A stretch of DNA of 64,000 bases from Fusibacter_C sp942493125 (GTDB lineage Bacteria > Bacillota > Clostridia > Peptostreptococcales > Acidaminobacteraceae): the NCBI GenBank assembly GCA_942493125.1, contig OW818667.1:2790001-2854000 (forward strand), in the 5' to 3' direction. The translations under genes were made by a program, and so were the position numbers. The notes under the pieces are model-generated. The model did not search any database. It was given only the letters and a program-made list of their open reading frames with translations, and had not been told where the DNA came from. Positions 35,573 through 44,505 of this stretch are shown here, piece by piece (position 1 is the first letter of the stretch; each line of letters begins with the position of its first letter).

Positions 35573-35630
35573 ATCTAACATTCTTACAGCCCTCGCAACT
35601 AAGGCTGCGAGGGCTGTAAGAACGTTAAGT
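35573..35630 (+). repeat. attC-like site 13
   Basis: Left ATCTAAC (35573-35579) and right GTTAAGT (35624-35630) match both consensus cores exactly. Perfect stem TTCTTACAGCCCTCGCA with its complement around ACTAAGGC. Confidence 0.88.
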
Positions 35631-35668
35631 GAAATTCCCGCAAGAACATAAGAACAGGAGAGTCATCC

Positions 35669-36079
35669 ATGGTTGTTTTTCAAAGCAATGAAATTTGTAT
35701 AAGGCGTCTTGAAACTAAAGACGCTGAATTACTAGTAAAGTGGCTTTCTGACCCTACGGTCCTAAAGTATTATGAAGGTCGTGATCGAGCTCACGATATC
35801 GAATTAGTTCAAGAACATTTTTTTGAGAATCGTGATGAAATCACGCAATGTATCATTCAATATCAATCATCCGATATCGGATATATCCAATTTTACTTGA
35901 TAAATGATGAAGAAGTTGAGAAATATGGTTTCTCTGAATTCTCTGGTAAAATTTATGGAATGGATCAATTCATTGGAGAGCCCTCTTTTTGGAATCGGGG
36001 GATTGGAACACAATTAATCAATGAAACCCAATTGCGGTTGCGATTGAATATTATTTATATAGCAGCTAATGAAATTTGA
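35669..36079 (+). pseudogene. Truncated AAC(6')-like GNAT acetyltransferase gene
   Basis: The reading frame opens well (RRLETKDAELLVKWLSDP, YGMDQFIGEPSFWNRGIGTQLI), closely following the AAC(6')-I family plan, but breaks after the acetyl-CoA loop into unrelated residues and stops. The final 40-45 residues with the expected CYEKCGF-like motif are missing. It begins 39 bp after attC site 13, and no attC follows it. The likely history is a cassette whose 3' end, including its attC, was lost. It is probably inactive. Confidence 0.75.
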
Positions 36080-36097
36080 ATTTGTGAGGTATAAAGA

Positions 36098-36682
36098 ATG
36101 GTTCAAGGGATTGCCATTTTCGGATTGAATGGTTGCGGGAAGTCGACACTAACGCATGCATTAGCAAAGCAAATAGGTTATTTTGAGATGGATGTGGAAG
36201 ATTATTATTTTCCAGAGCAAAGAGAATCAAGAAAATGGGTTTTAGAAAATGACGGTGCGATTGATACCGAGCATTTAGAGGAGCTACCTTTTTCTTACCC
36301 TAGAACGAAGAGTGAAGTACAATCTGCAATTATAGAGAATATAAAGACTCATTCTAGGTTTATTATTTCTGGAGTTACAATGAACTGGAGTGATGAAATT
36401 CTTTCTCGTATAGATTTTGCTTTCTGGGTTAAAACACCACGTGAAGTAAGATTGAAGAGAATTCAAGCGAGGGAAGAAAAAAGGTTTGGACCAAGAGTTC
36501 TTGATGGTGGCGATATGTTTTCACAACAAATGGAATTTCGAAAATTTGTAGAAAATCGCGATTCAAAAGCAGTTGAAGAAAGTGCAATGAAATTTGTTTG
36601 TCCAGTTATTGTAATTGATGGAACATTACCTGTAATACAAAATCTAGAGAAAATTATAGATAATTTTAATCATTTATTGTGA
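36098..36682 (+). CDS. P-loop small-molecule kinase-like protein (AAA_18 type)
   Basis: Walker A FGLNGCGKST (residues 8-17), a conserved acidic patch MDVEDYYFP, and FWVKTPREVRLKRIQAREEKRFG, the lid region of adenylate-kinase-like enzymes. A small metabolite or nucleoside is the expected substrate. GAGGT lies before the ATG. It follows the truncated GNAT by 18 bp, without an attC. Confidence 0.75.
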   Translation: MVQGIAIFGLNGCGKSTLTHALAKQIGYFEMDVEDYYFPEQRESRKWVLENDGAIDTEHLEELPFSYPRTKSEVQSAIIENIKTHSRFIISGVTMNWSDEILSRIDFAFWVKTPREVRLKRIQAREEKRFGPRVLDGGDMFSQQMEFRKFVENRDSKAVEESAMKFVCPVIVIDGTLPVIQNLEKIIDNFNHLL

Positions 36683-36743
36683 CAGAAATATTAATGGTAA
36701 AAGAAAGAAAAAAAGAATAGTTGCTTAAAAAGAGGTTCTACTA

Positions 36744-37250
36744 ATGACAGCATTTATCATAACAATAATCGTATTTTTCGGAGTGGCCATCATCAATGTT
36801 TTCACGTATGTAGGTGTGGATATATCAGCCGTGTTTCCGATCTTAAGGTGGACATTCTTAGTTGTCTTTATCATGACGGCGATTCTGTTTTTTAAAGAAG
36901 CGAGACGAAGCGGGAGCTTTAGAAATAGCATTAATTTAACAGAAGCTTACAGTAAGCTTTCAAAACTTGAGAAGTGGTTAATAAACGCTGGTGGCTTGTA
37001 TGCGGCGATTTGCTTTTTCATTGACATGTTCTATATGAGCGATGGTGGTACAGGCATGTATCAAGGTCAATTTGCGATCCTCAATAAAGGGACTTTTGTG
37101 AGATTTATCACTGAAGAAATGTATCAAAAGTTTCAATTGATTGAAATTCGGGTAGTTACTTCCATGTTTATGTTAATGGGGTTGATTGCGATCGTTGGAT
37201 ATTTTCATACAAACTTTATCACAGATGATAGCGAACGTAGCGATGTTTGA
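36744..37250 (+). CDS. Four-helix membrane protein of unknown function
   Basis: Hydrophobic segments: FIITIIVFFGVAIINVFTYV, ILRWTFLVVFIMTAILFF, LINAGGLYAAICFFIDMFYM and VVTSMFMLMGLIAIVGYF. No family recognised. GAGG lies 11 bases before the ATG; the gene ends near a bidirectional terminator. Confidence 0.65.
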   Translation: MTAFIITIIVFFGVAIINVFTYVGVDISAVFPILRWTFLVVFIMTAILFFKEARRSGSFRNSINLTEAYSKLSKLEKWLINAGGLYAAICFFIDMFYMSDGGTGMYQGQFAILNKGTFVRFITEEMYQKFQLIEIRVVTSMFMLMGLIAIVGYFHTNFITDDSERSDV

Positions 37251-37329
37251 TTAAGGTGAAATAATCGAGCACGACCATAAAGAGCAATAATAAGACAGTT
37301 TCAAAAAAACACAAAATTGGCGAAAAAGT

Positions 37330-37368
37330 AGCGAGGCAAATTTGAAGTAAAATTGCCTCGCTTTGTTT
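37330..37368. terminator. Bidirectional terminator
   Basis: Stem AGCGAGGCAA (37330-37339) with TTGCCTCGCT (37353-37362), followed by TTGTTTT, between convergent genes. Confidence 0.8.
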
Positions 37369-37378
37369 TGTCCGCCTA

Positions 37379-37802
37379 TCAATTGGATTGCTCATAAGCC
37401 TCTTTAAGCCACCCAATCAGCTCCGCGTCGATATCGTCCATAGTCTGTAATTTCACGATGAATTTGCACATGCTTCCTTTGGGTTGTTCGACGAGCCTTT
37501 CTGTGCCATCAATGTCTTTGATGTTGATGCCAATTTCTATTCGCGTGCTGGACTTGGGTCCAATCATGGCAAATTGGCGTTTTCTTTTTAGACTCAGATA
37601 TCCCTTTTTAGGTACGATTTCAAAGTCACCAAAATCTTGGATCTCAGTCATAATGGCATCATGGATTGGTCTGAGATGGATTTTCTTTGCGTCGTAGATT
37701 TCCTCAAGAAGCACATCCATGCTTTTACCGTCCGCCATACTCGTGCCATCTGATTTTGTGATTAGGTGAACGAGTGTGTTGGAATAGCCATAGCTGAGTT
37801 GC
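37379..37802 (-). pseudogene. 3' part of a DUF4287/DUF5655 gene split by IS21
   Basis: This is the C-terminal 141 codons of a gene whose first part is at 40448-40590. Joining across the insertion sequence, and removing one copy of the 6-bp duplication, gives a perfect 186-residue reading frame ending EIGWLKEAYEQSN-like (actual ELIGWLKEAY). Conserved parts are LSYGYSNTLVHL (DUF4287) and RPIHDAIMTEI, SLKRKRQFAMIGP (DUF5655). A chimeric start inside the element at 37837 could still give a shortened 152-residue protein. Function of the intact family is unknown. Confidence 0.88.
37797..37802. repeat. IS21 target-site duplication, left copy (AGTTGC)
   Basis: AGTTGC directly precedes the terminal TGATTATTTC of the element and is repeated at the other end. 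Six bases is within the usual 4-8 bp range for the family. Confidence 0.88.
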
Positions 37803-37937
37803 TGATTATTTCGCACTAAAAGCAACATCTTTTTCATAGCTTGAGCATCAGTAGTACTCCGTTAGAGCACCGTTCATATTTGTGTTGAGCATCACATCTT
37901 TGAGAAGTAGCGAGCTGCCAAGGCAGCTCGCATGGTC

Positions 37938-38693
37938 CTAGATTTGATTTTGTTTTTCAGCGATTAATTGGCGCATATTTATATCACCAGAATACACCCA
38001 AGCTGCGTTGTGAACGATTCTGTCCATAATCGCTTCTGCATGAACGCCTCCACCAAGTCGCTCATGCCAATCTACCTTTTTGAACTGTGTACAAAAGATT
38101 GTTGAGCTGTTGTCATGTCTTCGTTCAATAAGTTCAAAAATAAAATGCTGTTCTTCATCTGATAAAGCATCAAAAAGCCACTCATCGAGAATCAAGAGAT
38201 TGAAACTTGTAAATTTCTTAAGCAACTTTGAGATTCCTTGTGGCTTAAGCGTTGCTTCATCTCGAAGCATTAGTAAATCTGGAATTCGGATATATCGAGT
38301 TCTTATACCTTGCAGGCAAGCTTGCTTACCTAAAGCGCATGCAAGATAACTTTTCCCAGAACCTGCGAATCCTTGAAAAATCACACTTGAGTTAGTATCT
38401 AAAAACAGACCCGTTGACAGAACAAGTAGTTTTTCCTTATCAAGGTTCCTCTGGACGTAAAAAATATCATTAATAGATGCACTTGGTATTCTCAATCGGG
38501 CAGACTTTACGAGCCTTTGTACTTTGCTATTAAATTTCTTTTGATACACAAAGTCTACTACCATTTTCATGCGATCTTCAAATGACAGCGTTGAATAATC
38601 AATATCTTGAGATTGTTGATCGATAGCGTCAATCATTTCACCTAGATTCAATTCTCGAAGTTTTCTTCTTGTTTCTTCACTTAGTAGAGGCAT
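37938..38693 (-). CDS. istB: IstB-like ATP-binding protein of IS21
   Basis: Walker A FAGSGKSYLA and Walker B LLILDEW are intact; the 251-residue length is typical. IstB assembles as an ATP-dependent helper that selects target DNA for the transposase. It is translated through TGATG overlap with istA, with GGAGGTGATC as the ribosome site. Confidence 0.93.
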   Translation of the reverse strand: MPLLSEETRRKLRELNLGEMIDAIDQQSQDIDYSTLSFEDRMKMVVDFVYQKKFNSKVQRLVKSARLRIPSASINDIFYVQRNLDKEKLLVLSTGLFLDTNSSVIFQGFAGSGKSYLACALGKQACLQGIRTRYIRIPDLLMLRDEATLKPQGISKLLKKFTSFNLLILDEWLFDALSDEEQHFIFELIERRHDNSSTIFCTQFKKVDWHERLGGGVHAEAIMDRIVHNAAWVYSGDINMRQLIAEKQNQI

Positions 38694-40264
38694 CAGTGAT
38701 CACCTCCACTATAAAACTGGGAACCCCGAACATAACCTTGCTCAACGTTTTTAGCTTCTTTTAGTTGTGATTTTGAATTATTCTTAAGAGCTATTAGATC
38801 CATATTTGACGTAAGTACTGACATTATGTTTCGATATCTTGGATAGCGTATGCGCTCAAGAGCTATTCCACATGCTGCCTCAAGTCGTTCATTAGAGTAT
38901 TTCTTGCTTATTCTGAGCACTGATAGAGCTGAGTTATATCCTTGCTCTTTTATACTTACATTTGAAAAAATGCGTTCTATAACTTCGCTGGTGAATGGTC
39001 CCACAGTATTTGCCCACTTTTTTATTCGTTCATCATCCCATTGTGCTTGATTAAACTGGTCTGGCATATGCTCTTCTATCGTCGACCATTTGTACTTAGC
39101 ATATTTAGGAAATTTCATGTGCGTATAAATTCGCTCACTTCCTAAGTAAATTTCAACTAAAGATTCTGTAACTTTGAGATCAACTTTCTTGCCAACATAT
39201 TTGAATGGTACTGAATACCTGTTGGTCATATATGCAACATGACAGTCTAATGCGACAGTATGTCCATGCACCCATTCTGACACTTCAAAAGGTACAATTG
39301 GAAGAGGTCTTAGATAATCTTTTTCGACTGTTTTAAAAACTCTTAAACGACTCCCTTCGCGCTTTTGAAAAGGTGCAGCGTTGAAGTCTTTTAATCTTTC
39401 AGTAATTGCGATCTTAAGTTCTTCAAGTGAGTAATAGGTTTGATTTCGTAGTTTTGCAATTATTGCGGTGGCAATTTTACCAACAGTCCCTTCTACAGAA
39501 GGTTTGTGTTTGGGTTTCTTGACACCGGTGGGCATTATTGCGGACAGATAATGATTTCCAAGATTTTCATAGCTTTCATTCAAGAGAATATCACCTTCAC
39601 GAGGATGACTGATAACGCCTGTTTTTAAGTTATCACACACAATTCTGACAGTTGAACCACCAAAGTACTCAAACATGTTCACGTGGCATTTGAGCCATGT
39701 ATTTTGCTTCATATCAAGGCATGGTTCAATATAAGAATACTGACTATAGGGCAAAGTTGCGACAAACAAGTAAATTTTTATGATTTCACCAGTATCATTG
39801 TCCGAGATAGACATCGTAGATCCACCCCAGTCAACCTCACAGACCATACCGGGTTTGTGTACCAAATGGTTAACAAGACTGTTTTTAACAACATGATCAG
39901 AATACCCTTCGCAGAACTTAGTATATCCCATAGAAAGGTTGCCTGAACTGTTGCTAGAGTCTTTGTATTCCTCCCAAAGCAGTTTGAGTGTTACACCAGT
40001 ACGTTTCAACTCACTGTGAATAAAGGTATAATCGGGTACTTTGTAGAGAGTTTCGGTTGAATACTTATCTGGGTAAAACATTTGATATACATCTTCATCC
40101 GTTTTGTCGTGAATGTCTTGATAAGTAATTCCAAGTTCTTTCGCGATTTTGAATACATCTCCAACTGAATGCTGTGACATTTTTCGAGTTCGACAGATTT
40201 CTCTTTGTGACATTTGTGCTGCCTGAAGCTCCAATATAAGCTTCACTTTGATTTTTTTGGCCAT
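38693..40264 (-). CDS. istA: IstA-like DDE transposase of IS21
   Basis: Full length (523 residues). N-terminal helix-turn-helix (SQREICRTRKMSQHSVGDVF), then an rve-type DDE core: Asp in CEVDWGG, Asp in IVCDNLKTG and Glu in KPSVEGTVGK. The ATG at 40264 has GGAGG upstream. The family moves by a cut-and-paste-like route with circular intermediates. Confidence 0.94.
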   Translation of the reverse strand: MAKKIKVKLILELQAAQMSQREICRTRKMSQHSVGDVFKIAKELGITYQDIHDKTDEDVYQMFYPDKYSTETLYKVPDYTFIHSELKRTGVTLKLLWEEYKDSSNSSGNLSMGYTKFCEGYSDHVVKNSLVNHLVHKPGMVCEVDWGGSTMSISDNDTGEIIKIYLFVATLPYSQYSYIEPCLDMKQNTWLKCHVNMFEYFGGSTVRIVCDNLKTGVISHPREGDILLNESYENLGNHYLSAIMPTGVKKPKHKPSVEGTVGKIATAIIAKLRNQTYYSLEELKIAITERLKDFNAAPFQKREGSRLRVFKTVEKDYLRPLPIVPFEVSEWVHGHTVALDCHVAYMTNRYSVPFKYVGKKVDLKVTESLVEIYLGSERIYTHMKFPKYAKYKWSTIEEHMPDQFNQAQWDDERIKKWANTVGPFTSEVIERIFSNVSIKEQGYNSALSVLRISKKYSNERLEAACGIALERIRYPRYRNIMSVLTSNMDLIALKNNSKSQLKEAKNVEQGYVRGSQFYSGGDH

Positions 40265-40278
40265 AATTTTGGCCTCCT

Positions 40279-40323
40279 TCCTATAGAATTCTGAGAGTTT
40301 CTCTCAATTTTGATTCTATAGGA
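40279..40323. repeat. Inverted repeat upstream of istA
   Basis: TCCTATAGAAT (40279-40289) and ATTCTATAGGA (40313-40323) are perfect complements, with an inner GAGAG/CTCTC pair. It may shield istA from outside transcription or serve as a regulatory site. Confidence 0.6.
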
Positions 40324-40447
40324 AATGATGCTATTGCGCGGATAGATTTTGCTCTTGCGCGTTTTATACTTAACCCTCGATGACGCTTTCATGCGAAACA
40401 GTGATGCTCAAGCGCGAATCGGTGGTGTCTAAACCATGAAATAATCA

Positions 40448-40453
40448 AGTTGC
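40448..40453. repeat. IS21 target-site duplication, right copy (AGTTGC)
   Basis: Matches 37797-37802 exactly and follows the terminal inverted repeat. Confidence 0.88.
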
Positions 40454-40590
40454 AACTTGTCCATAAAAAAGCTTCTGATTTCACTGTGTTTTGTAAGACC
40501 TGAACTTAAATATAGCGCTTCCAGTTCGTCATAGGTCTTGCCAGTTAATTCTTTCATTTTGTCAAAAAAGTCTTGTGTTGTTTTATCCAT
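40448..40590 (-). pseudogene. 5' part of the DUF4287/DUF5655 gene split by IS21
   Basis: Start ATG at 40590 behind GAGGTG; encodes 47 codons with LTGKTYDELEALYLSSGL and TKHSEIR, the DUF4287 start, then runs into the element. The second copy of the target duplication is 40448-40453. Confidence 0.85.
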
Positions 40591-40698
40591 ATCATCACCT
40601 CTCTACAATGATACCCACATAATTTTCCTGGAAATCAATCTATCTAAATTTCATGAAGCGATGTTACAATAGAATCAAAAGAATACGCGGAGGTTGTC

Positions 40699-41478
40699 AT
40701 GGCATTATTGAATGTGAATTTCTTTTCCGAGGTCATCGGGATGTGGATGCAAATGGATGTCATTTTACCGCAGCAGAGACAAAATCAGAACGCGGTTGAT
40801 GGTGATAAAAAAATTCCTGTTCTATATTTACTGCACGGGATGAGTGATGATCATACCATTTGGCTACGCAATACGTCGATTGAGCGCTATGTGAACGATC
40901 TTGGAATAGCGGTCATCATGCCCTCGACGCATTTGGGCTGGTATACAGATATGGCGCATGGCATCAAATATTGGACGTTCATTTCTGATGAATTGCCGAA
41001 GATCTGTCATGCTTTCTTCAACAACCTTTCAACGAAGCGTGAGGATAACTTTGTGGCGGGGCTTTCTATGGGTGGTTATGGCGCGATGAAAATGGGCCTT
41101 GCCGCAGCAGAGTCCTTTTCAGCAGTTGCGTCTTTATCTGGTGCACTGGATGTGTCTTCAATCTGCCTATACAATCAAAATACAGAGGAAAAAGATTTTT
41201 GGACCAATGTATTTGGAGATGCGGACAAAGTGAAAGGGAGTAACAACGATTTGTTGGCCCTGGCCACTCAACTAAAGGAATCGGGAAAAGTACGCCCTAA
41301 GATATATATGTGGTGTGGCACGGAAGACTTTGTACATCATCAAAATATAACTATGAAAGAACATCTTGAAAATTTGGACTACGATTTGACATATGAAGAA
41401 TCACAAGGCGATCATGACTGGCCGTATTGGGATGCTCAAATTCAACGCGTATTAAAATGGCTACCTATTCAGAAATAG
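40699..41478 (+). CDS. Alpha/beta-hydrolase esterase (esterase D / tributyrin esterase type)
   Basis: Contains LYLLHGMSDDHTIW (oxyanion region), nucleophile Ser123 in GLSMGGYG, and a late Asp/His pair (WCGTEDF, QGDHDWPYWD). The 259-residue size and motif spacing fit the S-formylglutathione hydrolase-like EstA group. No signal peptide. It could deacetylate imported oligosaccharides, since a glycan locus follows, but that link is inference. GCGGAGG precedes the ATG. Confidence 0.85.
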   Translation: MALLNVNFFSEVIGMWMQMDVILPQQRQNQNAVDGDKKIPVLYLLHGMSDDHTIWLRNTSIERYVNDLGIAVIMPSTHLGWYTDMAHGIKYWTFISDELPKICHAFFNNLSTKREDNFVAGLSMGGYGAMKMGLAAAESFSAVASLSGALDVSSICLYNQNTEEKDFWTNVFGDADKVKGSNNDLLALATQLKESGKVRPKIYMWCGTEDFVHHQNITMKEHLENLDYDLTYEESQGDHDWPYWDAQIQRVLKWLPIQK

Positions 41479-41516
41479 GGTGTCTGTCGTCAATCCGACG
41501 CTTTACTGGGGGAAGT

Positions 41517-43316
41517 ATGGGGAAGCTTAATAATACAAATAAAATTGAAAACATAAAAAATATGTCGATTCGAAAGAAATTCTTTATCAGTATGGTGCTG
41601 TTTTCGTTGTTGTCTGTAGCGATCGTGACTTCTGTTGCGCTGATTATCACGTATGGCACGATGAAAGATCAAGTGATTGCCAATCACCGCATGAGTGTGG
41701 GGTGGCTTCAAGATAGATTGGCACTGGAGATTGAGAACTATGGGGACGAATTTTATGACATGGAAGTGGATGCCTCATTTAAACGGGATATCACTGCTTG
41801 GTATGACTCTGGTGGGGAACTCGACTACAGTGAAAAGTTGCGGCTGATCACAAAGCTCAATAAGAAAATCAGCATGGACAGCCGAATCAATTCCATAGAG
41901 CTCCATAACTTTTCAAATGGCAGCATACTAAAGGCGCAGCGCTCCATGGCGACGTTTGAAGAGGCGTCCGAGTATTTGGCGCAATGGATCAACAAACAAA
42001 GCAATGGGCAATCGGTACAAAGCAATCTCGTGTTCAGTAGAACGGAAAAAGAAATACTGATCACGCATCAGATGAATCGCTTTAGTGACAAGTCGCCGCT
42101 GCTGCTGGCGGTTATAAAAATCAGACCGTATAGTTTTCAGGATATTTTAGAAGAAATCAGAACGACAGAGCAGGAATCGATTCTGGTCTTCAATCAAGAT
42201 AATGAGCTGATCGAAGGGCTTTATGGCATAACGGCAATCACAGAACCTATGGCGATCGAGATTATAAACGCCGCGGCAGATTCTGGGGTTTATGAGACGA
42301 CAAAAGACGGCATGTTCTGGTTTTATCAATCGGTGGCGGGTGGAAAGATGAAAATCATACAGGCCGTCCCAAATAAGACGATTCTTCAGGCACTGAACAA
42401 GACGCTCTTTGGTGGATTTTTCGCAGCGGTGTTATCCGTTGTGATTTCTTTGCTTTGCTCGATTGTGTTGTCTATGGTCATCAGCAAGCCGATCATCAAT
42501 CTGGCAAACGATATCAGGAACATCAATTTGATTGAGACACATAGTCCGATAAGCTCCAAAAGACAAGACGAAATCGGGTTTCTACATGAGAGCTTTGATG
42601 TCATGCTCAGCCGAAATAGGGAACTGATCATCAGCGAGTACCAAAGTGAACTCGATCGAAAGGATGCGCAGCTTCGGGCTTTACAGGCGCAGATCAACCC
42701 GCACTTCATGTACAACACCCTTCAAGTTATCGGCGGTATGGCCATGAAGAAGAACGCATCGGAAGTGTATGCGATCACGATTGCTCTAAGCGACATTATG
42801 CGATATTCCCTCAATTTCTCAAAGGAAATGGTTCATTTAAGTGAGGAGATCAAGTACCTGAACAGCTACTTGTCCATTCAAAATCAGAGGTTTGGGAATC
42901 GGATTTCATTTGAAATGGATATCCCTGAGGCTCTGATGACTTTGATGGTACCGAAGCTCATCCTGCAGCCACTGATTGAGAACAGCTTTGAACATGGGCT
43001 TCAAAATAAGAAAGGCGATTGGCAAATCGTTCTGGGAGGCGAGCTGACGGAGGATGGCGATCTACTTTTGACGATTTTTGACAACGGTCTCGGGATATCT
43101 GAGGCGATGCTTGCAAGTATACAAGAGGATCTCGCCAAAAATGTTGAAAATGCGCTGAGTACGAGCATGCATATAGGGCTTGGCAATGTGCATTCACGGA
43201 TAAGGCTGAGAAATCCGGATAAAAAGTACGGTGTTACGGTGGATAGCGTGGATGGCGCGGGTACGACGATCAAAGTGAGAATGATGGCAACGGGGGAGGC
43301 GCAGCATGCAGTATAA
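41517..43316 (+). CDS. YesM-like sensor histidine kinase
   Basis: Two membrane helices (about residues 23-45 and 285-310) flank an extracellular sensor region; a HAMP-like linker follows, then the His_kinase domain with His396 in QINPHFMYNTLQ and an HATPase domain (LQPLIENSFEHG, DNGLGI). This is the carbohydrate-sensing YesM class. Start at ATG 41517 behind GGGGGAAG. The response regulator gene overlaps its end by 11 bp. Confidence 0.92.
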   Translation: MGKLNNTNKIENIKNMSIRKKFFISMVLFSLLSVAIVTSVALIITYGTMKDQVIANHRMSVGWLQDRLALEIENYGDEFYDMEVDASFKRDITAWYDSGGELDYSEKLRLITKLNKKISMDSRINSIELHNFSNGSILKAQRSMATFEEASEYLAQWINKQSNGQSVQSNLVFSRTEKEILITHQMNRFSDKSPLLLAVIKIRPYSFQDILEEIRTTEQESILVFNQDNELIEGLYGITAITEPMAIEIINAAADSGVYETTKDGMFWFYQSVAGGKMKIIQAVPNKTILQALNKTLFGGFFAAVLSVVISLLCSIVLSMVISKPIINLANDIRNINLIETHSPISSKRQDEIGFLHESFDVMLSRNRELIISEYQSELDRKDAQLRALQAQINPHFMYNTLQVIGGMAMKKNASEVYAITIALSDIMRYSLNFSKEMVHLSEEIKYLNSYLSIQNQRFGNRISFEMDIPEALMTLMVPKLILQPLIENSFEHGLQNKKGDWQIVLGGELTEDGDLLLTIFDNGLGISEAMLASIQEDLAKNVENALSTSMHIGLGNVHSRIRLRNPDKKYGVTVDSVDGAGTTIKVRMMATGEAQHAV

Positions 43317-44427
43317 AGTGGTGATCATAGATGACGAGCTTTGGACTCGGGAAGTCATAAAAAGCCTTGTTAAATGGGACGAGCTCGGACTCGAAATCGT
43401 GGGGGAATCGTCCGATGGCGATTTTGGACTTGAGCTTATACAAAAATTCAAACCCGATATCATCCTCACAGATGTGCATATGCCCAACATGAACGGGATT
43501 GAACTCGTGAGCAGGCTCAGGCAATCCGGTAATACGGCTGAGGTGCTCATCATCAGTGGGTACGACGACTTTGACTATATTCATAGCGCGATGAAGCTCG
43601 ATGTGTCTGACTACCTGCTTAAACCGATCAAGCCAGAGGAACTTAACGAGCAGTTGCTTAATTGCACGAAAAAGTTGGCTGCGCGGGGTGTGAAGGTAAA
43701 CGGTGACTTTGAGGTCTCGGCAGCGGGGTTTTTAGAAGTGCCCTGGGCACAGGCGTTTTATAGTCTTAAAACAGCCGCGCATGAGAGTCTGTATACTGGG
43801 GATAGTGGTGCAGTCAAGAAAGTTTTTGATGCACTGGTGGATTTGGTGGATAAGCATAGTGACACAAGTGACGCTAAAAGTGTGATGATCTGCATATATT
43901 ATATTTTAATGAATCAGCTCCAACTCTTTATCAGTGAGAAGGAGTTCAGTGTGCGGGATTTCTTTGGCACGACTGAAACGTCGTTTGTATTCAACCACGA
44001 TAGCACGAGCAAACAGCTCCTTTATTTTATCTGTGATCTATACAGTAAAGCGTCAAAGGAAATTCAGATTTCGATCAAGAACAGAATTCGATTGGATATT
44101 GGGTTGATCAAAGCCTATATCGACATAAACTTTACTGAAAGCATCAGCCTTGAACAGACGGCATCCAGATTTTATGTGAGCAAGGAATACCTCAGTAAGA
44201 TTTTTAAGGCGACTGTTGGGATGGGCTTTGCTGAGTATATCACGTCACTTCGGATGGAAAAAGCGAAAACGCTTATATTGGAGCAGAACATCCCAATAAA
44301 GGAAGTCGGTTTTATGGTTGGCTATGTGGAACAACCCCATTTTTATAAGAAATTCAAGAAGCATTTCGATATGACACCTGGTGAGATGAAACTCACATTA
44401 AAAATAGACAACAAATCTGAACAATAG
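43306..44427 (+). CDS. YesN-like response regulator with AraC DNA-binding domain
   Basis: Receiver with acidic pocket VIIDDELW and phospho-acceptor Asp56 (ILTDVHMPN), Lys in YLLKPIKPEE, a middle linker, and a C-terminal AraC pair of helix-turn-helix motifs (QTASRFYVSKEYLSKIFK; KEVGFMVGYVEQPHFYKKFK). It should activate the downstream sugar transporter and hydrolase genes. Confidence 0.93.
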   Translation: MQYKVVIIDDELWTREVIKSLVKWDELGLEIVGESSDGDFGLELIQKFKPDIILTDVHMPNMNGIELVSRLRQSGNTAEVLIISGYDDFDYIHSAMKLDVSDYLLKPIKPEELNEQLLNCTKKLAARGVKVNGDFEVSAAGFLEVPWAQAFYSLKTAAHESLYTGDSGAVKKVFDALVDLVDKHSDTSDAKSVMICIYYILMNQLQLFISEKEFSVRDFFGTTETSFVFNHDSTSKQLLYFICDLYSKASKEIQISIKNRIRLDIGLIKAYIDINFTESISLEQTASRFYVSKEYLSKIFKATVGMGFAEYITSLRMEKAKTLILEQNIPIKEVGFMVGYVEQPHFYKKFKKHFDMTPGEMKLTLKIDNKSEQ

Positions 44428-44505
44428 TGGATAATGTAGTAGGCGGTAAAATAAGAGATTATAGTATTAAGTCTTAATCAAAATAACGACTTGAGGGGGA
44501 GAATT

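Larger units (their letters stand above)
19408..35630 (+). mobile_element. Integrase-less gene-cassette array (CALIN) with thirteen attC-like sites
   Basis: Twelve cassettes, each with its own ribosome site and all on the + strand, are separated by short imperfect palindromes that open with (T)AACAC and close with GAACGTTA, the attC simple-site pattern (RYYYAAC ... GTTRRRY). Exact GTTRRRY occurs at sites 1, 9 and 13, and exact RYYYAAC at sites 5, 10 and 13. Eleven sites are only 53-70 bp, two are about 120 bp. Genes inside are strikingly AT-rich compared with both flanks. No tyrosine recombinase or IntI is encoded anywhere in the 64 kb. Sites share stem families across non-adjacent positions, as expected of cassettes from a common pool. 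Confidence 0.82.
37803..40447 (-). mobile_element. Complete IS21-family insertion sequence (2,645 bp)
   Basis: Both ends carry the perfect terminal inverted repeat TGATTATTTC (37803-37812 and its complement 40438-40447). Further in, GCTTGAGCATCA occurs at both ends in inverted orientation, with more partial copies such as TTGAGCATCAC near 37885, as expected for the multiple terminal transposase-binding sites of IS21 elements. It encodes istA and istB on the minus strand with a TGATG overlap. A precise duplication and intact genes indicate recent insertion. Confidence 0.93.

Noticed and set aside
19408..35630. Intergenic palindromes as ordinary terminators or REP elements
   Set aside because: They lack T-runs, keep AAC...GTT ends at a fixed distance, stand before every gene in the same orientation, and stop exactly where the AT-rich region stops.
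38690..38700. Programmed frameshift between istA and istB
   Set aside because: The TGATG overlap with a ribosome site for istB explains expression; no slippery sequence is needed.
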